In this document: positions 1 to 7,045 of the stretch, one piece after another
How the letters are laid out: every line of letters starts with the position of its first letter
Position numbering within the stretch: position 1 is the stretch's first letter
DNA from: an uncultured archaeon
GTDB lineage: Archaea > Thermoproteota > Nitrososphaeria > Conexivisphaerales > CALBHZ01
DNA: 10,535 nucleotides
Assembly (NCBI GenBank): GCA_937892815.1
Contig: CALBHZ010000002.1
Location: 1 to 10,535 of the forward strand
Reading direction: 5' to 3'
The notes under the pieces: model-generated
Database searches by the model: none
What the model saw: only the letters and a program-made list of their open reading frames with translations
What the model was told of the DNA's origin: nothing
Position numbers and translations under genes: made by a program

Positions 1-2
1 AG

Positions 3-2039
3 TTTGATCAGCGGAAAATTACGAACGCCATATTCAAGGCATTAACCGCAACGAGTAAAGGCGATAAGGCATTAGCGAGCAAGCTATCCAATAAAGTTGT
101 GAAGCTTATTAACTTGAGGTTTAAGGAAGAGGAGATTCCTACGGTTGAGCAAATACAGGATATAGTTGAAGAAGTGCTGATTTTAGAAGGGCTTGTAGAA
201 GTTGCGAAAAGCTACATATTGTACCGCGAGCAAAGGAGGAGGATAAGGGAGGCCGTTACAGCGATCGATGAAGCTGTAGATTTAGTTGATAGCTATATAG
301 GAGAGCAGGATTGGGAGGTTTATGAGAACGCAAATATGGCTTATTCCCTTCAAGGATTAAATCATTACGTAGTATCACACGTAACGAGGAGGTATTGGTT
401 AAATAAGATCTACCCAAGAGAAGTGAGGGAAGCTCATCTATCTGGAGATATCCACATACACAACTTAGATACGCTTGCAACCTACTGTTGTGGTTGGGAT
501 TTGCTAGATCTCCTAATTAAGGGGTTTAGAGGAGTTCCGGGTAAAGTTGAATCAAAGCCGGCGAGACATTTCAGAACTGCTCTAGGTCAGTTAGTTAACT
601 TCTTCTACACTTTACAGGGAGAAAGCGCTGGAGCTCAAGCAATCTCATCGTTCGATACCTTGCTTGCCCCCTTTATAAGGTACGATGGCTTAAGCTACGA
701 AGAAGTTAAACAGGCCTTACAAGAATTTTTATTTAGCTGTTCAGTTCCAACTAGAGTTGGATTCCAAACGCCATTTACGAACATAACTCTAGATGTAAAG
801 CCCAACCCATCATTATCGAACCTGCCTATAGTAATAGGAGGGGAGGTAAGGGAGCAAACTTACGGTGAATTTGAAAGGGAAATGCAAATGATAGTAAGAG
901 CGTTTTACGAGGTAATGATCGAGGGAGATGCAAAAGGAAGGCCCTTTACCTTTCCTATCCCTACTGTAAATATAACTAAGGATTTCGATTGGAATGCTGA
1001 ATTTTTAAGTCCTATGTGGGAAGCTACGGCTAAGTACGGCATTAACTATTTTGCAAACTTCATTAATTCAGATATGAAGCCTGAAGACGTACGGAGCATG
1101 TGTTGTAGGCTTAGATTAGATACGCGAGAACTTTACAGAAGAGGCGGTGGTTTGTTTGGATCCAATCCTTTAACCGGCAGTATTGGAGTGGTTACGATAA
1201 ACCTTCCTAGGATAGGATATCTATCTAAGACGAGAAGCGAATTCTTCGATAGGTTAGAAAGAGCGATGGAATTGGCGAAGGAAGCACTAGAGGTAAAGAG
1301 AAAGGCGTTAGAGAACTTCATGGATAAGGGTCTTTATCCATACTCGAGATTTTACTTATCTGAAGTAAAGAAGCATAGAGGATCTTACTTTAGCAACCAT
1401 TTCTCTACTATAGGAGTAGTAGGCATGAACGAAGCCCTTCTCAACTTCATGGGAGAGGACGTAGGGTCGAAAGAAGGTAGGAAGTTCGCTATATCCGTGC
1501 TCGACTTTATGAGAAGGAAGTTAGTAGATTTCCAGCAGGAAACGGGAAATTTGTACAACTTAGAGGCTACTCCCGCTGAATCTACGGCTTATAGGCTAGC
1601 GAAGCTGGATAAGAGTAAATATCCCGACATAATTACGGCCGGGATAGAGGAACCGTACTATACCAACTCTTCTCAGCTCCCAGTTAACTACACGGACGAT
1701 CTTTTCGAGGCCTTAGAGCTTCAAGAAGAGCTCCAAGCTAGATATACTGGAGGAACGGTTTTCCACGTTTATCTAGGGGAGAGAATTAGCGATATAGATG
1801 TAGTTAAGAAGCTTTTACGTAAAATATTTGAACGTTTCAAAATTCCTTACTTAACGTTTACCCCTACTTTCTCTATATGTCCAGCGCACGGATATCTTAG
1901 TGGAGAACGCGTTAAATGTCCAAGATGTAATAGGGAATGTGAGGTATACTCTAGGATAGTTGGGTACTTGAGGCCGGTTAAGCAGTGGAATAAGGGGAAG
2001 AGGGAGGAGTTTAAACAGAGGGTCGTCTTTAAGCTATGA
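3..2039 (+). CDS. nrdD: Anaerobic (class III) ribonucleoside-triphosphate reductase, 5'-truncated by window edge
   Basis: Reduces ribonucleoside triphosphates to deoxyribonucleotides without oxygen, using a glycyl radical; cytoplasmic. The frame is open from base 3 with no start. Residues read before the GTG at 99 (FDQRKITNAIFKAL and on) are typical of an ATP-cone allosteric domain, which continues to about base 245 (PTVEQIQDIVEEVL, YILYREQRRRIRE). The GTG at 99 is therefore internal, and the true start lies about 10-15 codons before the window. Visible product is 678 residues. Family marks: the RSMCCRLRLD cysteine pair at 1101-1106 (site of the thiyl-radical cysteine), GGGLFGSNPLTGSIG after it, a metal-binding set near the end (CPAH, then CPRC), and the glycyl-radical loop RIVGYLRP with Gly at 1962-1964. 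The stop overlaps the nrdG start, indicating a co-transcribed pair. Identification is firm. Confidence 0.97.
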   Translation, partial: FDQRKITNAIFKALTATSKGDKALASKLSNKVVKLINLRFKEEEIPTVEQIQDIVEEVLILEGLVEVAKSYILYREQRRRIREAVTAIDEAVDLVDSYIGEQDWEVYENANMAYSLQGLNHYVVSHVTRRYWLNKIYPREVREAHLSGDIHIHNLDTLATYCCGWDLLDLLIKGFRGVPGKVESKPARHFRTALGQLVNFFYTLQGESAGAQAISSFDTLLAPFIRYDGLSYEEVKQALQEFLFSCSVPTRVGFQTPFTNITLDVKPNPSLSNLPIVIGGEVREQTYGEFEREMQMIVRAFYEVMIEGDAKGRPFTFPIPTVNITKDFDWNAEFLSPMWEATAKYGINYFANFINSDMKPEDVRSMCCRLRLDTRELYRRGGGLFGSNPLTGSIGVVTINLPRIGYLSKTRSEFFDRLERAMELAKEALEVKRKALENFMDKGLYPYSRFYLSEVKKHRGSYFSNHFSTIGVVGMNEALLNFMGEDVGSKEGRKFAISVLDFMRRKLVDFQQETGNLYNLEATPAESTAYRLAKLDKSKYPDIITAGIEEPYYTNSSQLPVNYTDDLFEALELQEELQARYTGGTVFHVYLGERISDIDVVKKLLRKIFERFKIPYLTFTPTFSICPAHGYLSGERVKCPRCNRECEVYSRIVGYLRPVKQWNKGKREEFKQRVVFKL

Positions 2040-2728
2040 TAATTAAGAGCGTACAAAAGTTAACGTTAATTGATTTCCCTAAGGTAATAGCTTGTAGCGT
2101 TTTCTTGTTCGGCTGCAACTTCAGATGCCCCTATTGTCAAAACCCCGAGCTCGTTGTAGGACCTAAAGAGCCGAGCATAAGCTTAGAGGAATTTTTTGAT
2201 TTCTTAAAAAGGAGAACGGGTTTAATTGAGGGAGTTTGTATTACCGGAGGAGAGCCAACGATAAATAGGGATTTACCGCTCTTCATTATCAAAGTCAAGG
2301 AGCTGGGGTTTAAAGTTAAGCTCGATACGAACGGATCTAACCCATCTATGTTAGAGGATTTAATCGAAAGGGGCTTGTTAGATTACGTGGCTATGGACGT
2401 TAAAGCTCCACCGTACAAGTATGACGTACTTGCTGGAGTTAAAGTAGATGAGAAAAAGATAAAGGAAAGCGTAGAGGTAGTTAAGAGCTCTAATATTGAT
2501 TACGAGTTTAGGGTAACTATTCCCCCTGGCTTCTTTACCGTAAGGGACATTATCGAAATAGGCAAATGGCTTAAAGGATCCAAAAAGCTGTACGTTCAAG
2601 AATTCAATCCTGAAAAGACGTTGGACGAAAGGTTGAAAGGGAGGAAGAGCGATAAAAACGAGCTACTGAAATATCGTGATGTGTTGAGAAGGTTCGTCGA
2701 ATATTGCGAAATTAGACTAGTCAGCTAA
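2036..2728 (+). CDS. nrdG: Anaerobic ribonucleotide reductase activating enzyme (radical SAM)
   Basis: Radical SAM iron-sulfur enzyme that cleaves S-adenosylmethionine and places the glycyl radical on NrdD. The 230-residue protein begins with the short strand typical of glycyl-radical activases (TLIDFPKVIACSVFLFGC). The 4Fe-4S motif CNFRCPYC follows, with Cys 27, 31 and 34 in CX3CX2C spacing. The SAM-contacting GGEP motif is at residues 71-74, and a later DTNGSNP segment fits the half-barrel. Its ATG overlaps the nrdD stop (ATGA), so translation is probably coupled. The order nrdD-nrdG supports NrdG over another glycyl-radical activase; a pyruvate formate-lyase-type activase would look similar in isolation. 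Confidence 0.93.
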   Translation: MIIKSVQKLTLIDFPKVIACSVFLFGCNFRCPYCQNPELVVGPKEPSISLEEFFDFLKRRTGLIEGVCITGGEPTINRDLPLFIIKVKELGFKVKLDTNGSNPSMLEDLIERGLLDYVAMDVKAPPYKYDVLAGVKVDEKKIKESVEVVKSSNIDYEFRVTIPPGFFTVRDIIEIGKWLKGSKKLYVQEFNPEKTLDERLKGRKSDKNELLKYRDVLRRFVEYCEIRLVS

Positions 2729-2749
2729 ATATTTGACCTCTTAGTAACC

Positions 2750-2756
2750 TTAAATA
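2750..2756 (+). promoter_or_regulatory. Probable TATA box for the pyrI-pyrE fusion gene
   Basis: TTAAATA is placed to start transcription about 25 bp downstream, near 2778. That leaves a leader of roughly a dozen bases holding a Shine-Dalgarno-like GGAG at 2781-2784, seven bases before the GTG start at 2792. The 63-bp gap after nrdG together with this box suggests the fusion gene is transcribed separately. Inferred from spacing only. Confidence 0.5.
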
Positions 2757-2791
2757 GAAATCCCTATTAACTTGAACGTAGGAGATCATAC

Positions 2792-3973
2792 GTGTTCGCG
2801 AAAGATAAGCTATTAGTTAGTAAAATAGAGAATGGGATAGTTATAGATCACATACCTCCATGTAGAGGTCTCGACGTCTTAAAGTTCTTAGATCCCGATC
2901 CAAGCGCAAGGGTGGTTGTAGCTAAAAACGTTAATAGTACGAAATACGGGAAGAAGGACTTAGTCAAGATAGAAGGGGAATACCTCACCTCTAGTCAGAT
3001 AGACGCATTGGCGTTAATCGCCCCTACATCTACCGTTAACATAATTGAGAATTGGGAGGTAAGGGAGAAGAAGGAGGTAAAGCCTCCTGAAGTTTTAGAG
3101 GGTATTTTAGAGTGTAGGAACCCCGCATGTGGGTCGAAAGGTCGAGAGAGTAGGTTCTCGGTTAAGCTAAAGGAGCCTATTGAGCATAGCTACTTCGAAT
3201 GTTTAGAGTGCGGCTTTAAGATCTTTTATCGAGATGCAATTGAAGAGATCATCAGAAAGGCATCGGCGGGCGTTTTAGTATCGATGGAAAAGGTGAGAAG
3301 GGAATTCTTAAGGCTTTTAATTAGTAAAGGGGCTTTAAGGCTTAATGGTCCCTTTAAGTTAAAAAGCGGAAGGTTAAGCCCTTACTTCATAAATCTAGGC
3401 GCTTTAACCGATGGAGAATCGTTGTCGAAGCTTAGGTGGATATTGGCCGGCTTCGCCTTATTGCTAGTTAAGGAAAAGGAAATAGAGGACTTCGATTTCG
3501 TATTCGGTCCGTCTTACAAGGGGATAAACCTTGCCGCTTTAACTTGCGAGGGATTAAGCGAGTACTTTGGGTTGAACAAGAGGTACCTATACGATAGGAA
3601 GGAGCCTAAGGGTTATGGAGATGTAGCGATGGACAAGCAGATAGTTGGGGCCGAATACTTTAAGCCAGCTCAAAGGATACTTATCGTAGACGATACCATT
3701 ACAACTGGTAAGACTAAGGAGGAATCTATTGAGAAATTGAAAAGCTTAGGTGAACATAAAGTAGTTGGAATTATAATCGGCGTAGATAGGCAGGAAGTTG
3801 CTGAAGGAGGAAAGAGCGCCGTTCAATATATAGAGGAGAGGTTCGGAGTGAAGGTATGTCCTATCCTAACGGCTAAGACGATATATTCGATGATTAAAAG
3901 GGATTTGAAGGAAGAAGATAGGAGAGCATGGATAGAATACTATCGAAAGTACGGCGTTGTAAAGTTAGAGTAA
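2792..3973 (+). CDS. PyrI-PyrE fusion: aspartate carbamoyltransferase regulatory chain joined to orotate phosphoribosyltransferase
   Basis: Two pyrimidine-synthesis domains in one 393-residue protein. Residues 5-95 match the PyrI nucleotide-binding domain (LLVSKIENGIVIDHIP, KKDLVKIEGEYL, ALIAP). Residues 106-146 are its zinc domain with Cys 108, 113, 137 and 140, the CX4C/CX2C spacing known in E. coli PyrI. After a short helical link, residues 166-370 are PyrE: FKLKSGRLSPYF, GPSYKGINLAA, RKEPKGYG, the PRPP-binding loop RILIVDDTITTGKT (296-309), and GVDRQE. PyrI binds effector nucleotides and needs catalytic PyrB, which is not in the window; PyrE converts orotate and PRPP to OMP. All key residues of both halves are present, so both are probably active. 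The GTG start has a good GGAG site. No stop or frameshift lies between the domains. Confidence 0.93.
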   Translation: MFAKDKLLVSKIENGIVIDHIPPCRGLDVLKFLDPDPSARVVVAKNVNSTKYGKKDLVKIEGEYLTSSQIDALALIAPTSTVNIIENWEVREKKEVKPPEVLEGILECRNPACGSKGRESRFSVKLKEPIEHSYFECLECGFKIFYRDAIEEIIRKASAGVLVSMEKVRREFLRLLISKGALRLNGPFKLKSGRLSPYFINLGALTDGESLSKLRWILAGFALLLVKEKEIEDFDFVFGPSYKGINLAALTCEGLSEYFGLNKRYLYDRKEPKGYGDVAMDKQIVGAEYFKPAQRILIVDDTITTGKTKEESIEKLKSLGEHKVVGIIIGVDRQEVAEGGKSAVQYIEERFGVKVCPILTAKTIYSMIKRDLKEEDRRAWIEYYRKYGVVKLE

Positions 3974-4060
3974 CTTCTTAAGCCTGCCTTGCTAACCTAT
4001 AGAAAAGCGTTCGATTGGTTATTCACATAATTCCACTAAGACTTTCTTAAGATTGCATGC

Positions 4061-4066
4061 TTAAAT
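4061..4066 (+). promoter_or_regulatory. Probable TATA box for the glycosyltransferase gene
   Basis: TTAAAT lies about 30 bp before the ATG at 4096, predicting a start of transcription only a few bases upstream of the codon (near-leaderless mRNA), as is common in Thermoproteota. The 122-bp gap before this gene otherwise shows only a twice-repeated TTCTTAAG (near 3975 and 4044) of unknown meaning. Confidence 0.45.
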
Positions 4067-4095
4067 TCGAGAATATCCTTTATTATGTTTAGGAT

Positions 4096-5242
4096 ATGAA
4101 GATTCTATTGGTAACGGAATGGCATCCCTTTAGTATAGGAGGTGTGCAATCACATGTTAGAGATCTAGCTTTTAACCTCTCGAAATTAGGCCATGAAGTG
4201 TTCATAATCTCTAAGGCATATAATAGCTCAGCGTTTGAAAGGAAGGGGATAAAGCACATTACCGTTAAACCTCTTTTAGCACCATTAAATATCGTACTAA
4301 TCCCTCCAAATTACTTTAGCTTGAAGGAGGCGATAATGAAATTGAAGCCCGATATTATCCACGCTCATCACGCTTTCACTTTCATGCCTTTGTTATCGTT
4401 AAGCATAGGGGAGGCATGCAACGTACCTAGGATCTTAACTAATCATAGCATAACGCTCGGTTTTGACTACGATTGGCTGTGGAGACCTTCATCTTATCTT
4501 CTTTTCATACATCGTTACTACATCTCCAAAGCTCAGGTAATTGTATCGGTAAGCAACGTAGCGGATAGGTTCATTAGCAAGTTCGTCGAGAAAAACGTGA
4601 TTAGGAAGGTTATACCTAATGCCGTTGATGCGGATAGGTTTAAACCCCCTAAGCAAGAGCCAGTAGAACCCTTAATCCTCTTCATAGGAAGGCTTGTCTA
4701 TCGAAAGGGAGCTCATGTGTTGCTTAGAGCTTTTCGCTACGTTGTAAAGGAAAAACCTCAAGCTAAGCTATTGATCGTTGGGAAGGGGTATATGGAGCCG
4801 ATTTTGAAGGTATTGGCACAGAAATTAGATGTTCAAGATAAAGTTGAATTTAGGGGGATGTATACCTGAAAGTGATAAAGAGGAAATGTATAGGAAAGCA
4901 TGTATAGTAGCGGTTCCCAGCGTTTACGGAGAAAGCTTTGGTTTAGTAGCCCTAGAAGCCATGTCATCGGGAAGGCCCGTCGTAGCGTCTAACGTAGGAG
5001 GTTTAAACGAGATAATCGATCAGGGTAACGACGGGCTTTTAGTTAAAACGGGTTCCCATAAAGAGCTAGCGGATGCGATAATTTCGCTTCTAAGCGACGA
5101 TAAGAAGCGTAAAAAGATGTCTTTGAAGGCTAGGGAAAAGGTCCTCAAAAAGTACTCATGGGACATCGTAATAAGGGATTTGCTGAAAGTCTATTCGCAA
5201 GCCCTAGGTAAGCAGGTTACAGCGCTTTTAAATAGGCGTTAA
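4096..5242 (+). pseudogene. GT4-family glycosyltransferase, interrupted by a single-base frameshift
   Basis: Retaining GT-B glycosyltransferase of family GT4, which would transfer a sugar from an activated donor, probably for glycolipid, glycan or glycoprotein synthesis at the inner membrane face; donor and acceptor cannot be told. The first part (4096-4869) has the N-terminal Rossmann domain with GGVQSHVRDLA, HAHHAF and NHSITLGF, then the start of the donor domain (IPNAVDADRF, FIGRLVYRKGAHVLL). It ends prematurely just after EFRG. The second part continues in another frame with CIPESD, the EX7E donor motif (ESFGLVALE) and the normal C-terminus. Dropping one G from the five at 4853-4857 restores a continuous 381-residue protein of usual GT4 length. 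Both halves are otherwise well conserved, so the shift is either recent, a sequencing error, or recoded. Confidence 0.88.
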
Positions 5243-5244
5243 AC

Positions 5245-5613
5245 TTAACGTTGTTCATCCTCTAGGATGGAAGTGTCCTCGTGGGAATAAGGCGGAGAAC
5301 ATACACATAGGATTTTTAACGGTTCATTTCCCGCTATGGCCTTATGCAACGCTTTAATCGGTATATGCACGAAATCATCCTTCTTCACTTCATATTTATC
5401 TCCTTCAACGAGAACTATCCCCCTTCCTTCGATTATGTAGTAGACCTCCTCGAAGTTCTCATGTCTATGTAGCTTAGTTGAGCTATTTGACGGGATTTCG
5501 GCTATAGCTACGCTTAAGTTCTTTACTTGAGAGTTCTTAGGATTGAATATCTCGTATATCGTTGAGCCGTCTTTCGTAATATACGGCTTTGTAGAACTCA
5601 TATCTCTCTTCAT
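5245..5613 (-). CDS. Small single-domain cupin protein
   Basis: A 122-residue cupin_2-type beta-barrel, probably binding one metal ion. Motif 1 is at residues 49-64 (HRHENFEEVYYIIEGRG: His49, His51, Glu55/56); motif 2 includes IPIKALHKA with His90. The tail CSPPYSHEDT is common in small archaeal and bacterial cupins often labelled mannose-6-phosphate isomerase-like, but there is no catalytic domain supporting that reaction, so the substrate is unknown. It is the last gene of the leftward set, 26 bp after the YkgJ-like gene, and its stop lies 2 bp from the convergent glycosyltransferase stop. The ATG at 5613 is used here; a second ATG four codons later (MSSTKP) is equally possible. Confidence 0.85.
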   Translation of the reverse strand: MKRDMSSTKPYITKDGSTIYEIFNPKNSQVKNLSVAIAEIPSNSSTKLHRHENFEEVYYIIEGRGIVLVEGDKYEVKKDDFVHIPIKALHKAIAGNEPLKILCVCSPPYSHEDTSILEDEQR

Positions 5614-5639
5614 CGTTCGCTTCTATAAGCTATAGGGAG

Positions 5640-6071
5640 TTAAGCTTTACTTCCCCATTCGCTCATTAAAATTACGACTAACTCTCTTACGAACCTTCCG
5701 TACTCCTTAACCTTGCTCTTAGATATAGAGCTTCTTTTCGGACAGAGAGGATCTACCTCTACTTTATCCTCCTTTACATTATAGATTAGGGGATAGAGCC
5801 TACATCCTAAAGGCCTATAGGGATAAATCTTACACGCCTTAGTTTCCTCGTCTAGAAATACGCACTTACCGTTTACGTTTTTAAGTTTGGGGATTTCGCC
5901 ACCCCTGTCGATGAAATAGTCCTCACGATATCCTAGGGATTTTATCCTGGAGATGTCTAATCGCGTTAATAACATTTCGGTTTTAAAACAGCATTTACCA
6001 CAATACTCATTATCGGAGATTTTGCAGTCTATCGGTAAATGTTCATTCAATAAACGGTAGTAATCCTTCAT
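5640..6071 (-). CDS. YkgJ-like cysteine-cluster protein
   Basis: A 143-residue protein of the YkgJ/UPF0153 type, thought to bind zinc or an iron-sulfur cluster. Eight cysteines are visible: Cys16, then CGKCC at 24-28, Cys70, Cys80, Cys90 and Cys110. The segment CKIYPYRPLGCRLYPL is the family's best mark. Biochemical function is not established for the family; some members occur near methyltransferases or flagellar genes, which is not the case here. Its ATG overlaps the stop of the upstream GTPase (ATGA), so the two are almost surely translated from one message. Confidence 0.88.
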   Translation of the reverse strand: MKDYYRLLNEHLPIDCKISDNEYCGKCCFKTEMLLTRLDISRIKSLGYREDYFIDRGGEIPKLKNVNGKCVFLDEETKACKIYPYRPLGCRLYPLIYNVKEDKVEVDPLCPKRSSISKSKVKEYGRFVRELVVILMSEWGSKA

Positions 6072-6868
6072 TTTTCAACTAATAAGGCTTCCTCAGGAGG
6101 TATGTAAAAGGAAAGCTTAGCTTTGTGGTAATCTCTTATTACATTTCTGGCCGCCTCCTCTACTAAAGGCTCTCCTCCCTTCTTATACCTCCATCCTCTC
6201 TTAATCGCTATAAGCTCCAATACCTTGTACGGATCTCTCTCACTTATCCCATAGGCATCTAAAACGCACTTAGAGTTATACTTCATGGCGGTCTCCAATA
6301 ATAACATAGCGGCAGGTATTGGATCCTTAAGCTCTTCAGGGCTCTTCCCTCTAATTACCGATTCAAATAAACCTCCTTCAATCGGTATAATTCCAGGAGT
6401 ATCTAAGAGGTAGATCCCTTCTTCGATCTTTAAAAGCTGAATTCCTCTAGTATATCCAGGGCTTCCAGGTATAGGGCTCGTAGGAGCGCTCTTCTTCCCC
6501 TTTAACGCGTTGATTACGCTAGATTTTCCTACCTTGGGATAGCCGACTACCGCTACCCTTAAGGGCCTTTTATCCGTACTGCACCTTATCACCTTCTTAA
6601 GCTCCTCTACTCCTCTTTTACTTAAAGCGGAAAAGCATACAACTCTGACGTCAGCATCTGTTAATATTTCCTTCCACTTAAGAGCCACCCTTTTAGGTAC
6701 TAAATCGATCTTATTTAATACGAGAATGAGGTTTTTATTGTACTTAAACGTCATTTCCTCTAGCTTCCTACTTCTAGTACCTATCGGGTTTCTCGAATCG
6801 AGTACTTCGAGCACTACGTTCGCTTTTTTAACGATGTCCTTTATTAAAGACCATTTGGCTAAACGCAT
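6068..6868 (-). CDS. Circularly permuted GTPase of the RbgA/YlqF (YawG) type, probable ribosome assembly factor
   Basis: The 266-residue protein has its G motifs in permuted order: DSRNP at 24-28, G4 NKID at 52-55, G5 SALS at 80-83, G1 GYPKVGKSS at 109-117, a Thr-containing G2 near 140 (PGYTRG), and G3 DTPG at 156-159. This G4-G5-G1-G2-G3 order defines the family that includes bacterial RbgA and eukaryotic nucleolar GTPases, which act in large-subunit assembly; the same role is inferred here. The C-terminal helical part (LLETAMKY, AIKRGWRYKKGGEP) matches the RNA-binding tail of these proteins. It is the first gene of a leftward operon with the YkgJ-like and cupin genes. A TATA-like element lies about 30 bp upstream. 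Confidence 0.92.
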   Translation of the reverse strand: MRLAKWSLIKDIVKKANVVLEVLDSRNPIGTRSRKLEEMTFKYNKNLILVLNKIDLVPKRVALKWKEILTDADVRVVCFSALSKRGVEELKKVIRCSTDKRPLRVAVVGYPKVGKSSVINALKGKKSAPTSPIPGSPGYTRGIQLLKIEEGIYLLDTPGIIPIEGGLFESVIRGKSPEELKDPIPAAMLLLETAMKYNSKCVLDAYGISERDPYKVLELIAIKRGWRYKKGGEPLVEEAARNVIRDYHKAKLSFYIPPEEALLVEK

Positions 6869-6893
6869 GTTAAGCCATAATTAACATATCGTC

Positions 6894-6903
6894 TTTAATA
6901 AAC
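6894..6903 (-). promoter_or_regulatory. Probable TATA box for the GTPase operon
   Basis: Read on the minus strand as GTTTATTAAA, centred about 30 bp before the ATG at 6868, predicting a very short leader. No clear Shine-Dalgarno site precedes the ATG, in keeping with a near-leaderless first gene. Confidence 0.4.
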
Positions 6904-6940
6904 CTCTCCAACTATTTACGATTTCACTAGCCCTTCCTAA

Positions 6941-6949
6941 CTTTAAAAG
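6941..6949 (+). promoter_or_regulatory. Probable TATA box for the C/D box sRNA
   Basis: CTTTAAAAG is centred about 30 bp before the predicted 5' stem of the sRNA at 6978, the spacing expected for an archaeal promoter. No protein start on the plus strand lies downstream of it, so the sRNA is its natural target. Confidence 0.5.
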
Positions 6950-6977
6950 ATAAAAAGAAAAGTAGCGTTTAGCGATA

Positions 6978-7045
6978 GGGGCCGATGATGAACAGAGGCC
7001 GCGCGAGCTAGTAGCTATGAGCTAGTGGGTGAGCTCTGAGGCTCG
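6978..7045 (+). ncRNA. Candidate C/D box sRNA (2'-O-methylation guide)
   Basis: Archaeal C/D sRNAs bind L7Ae, Nop5 and fibrillarin and guide ribose methylation of rRNA or tRNA. Seen here: a perfect C box ATGATGA at 6985-6991, a D box CTGA at 7036-7039, and a terminal stem pairing GGGCC (6979-6983) with GGCTC (7040-7044), four Watson-Crick pairs plus one G-U. Length of about 65-68 nt is typical. The segment is distinctly GC-rich in AT-rich surroundings, a known sign of structured RNA in thermophiles, and a TATA-like box sits at the right distance. Weak point: internal C'/D' boxes are degenerate (CGAG near 7004, CTATGA at 7015-7020) and the middle is built of alternating AGCTA/TAGCT copies. Target not identified. 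Confidence 0.55.

Noticed and set aside
3974..4060. Repeated TTCTTAAG as an operator or terminator
   Set aside because: The two copies are about 70 bp apart, short, AT-rich and without a T-run or positional link to a promoter.
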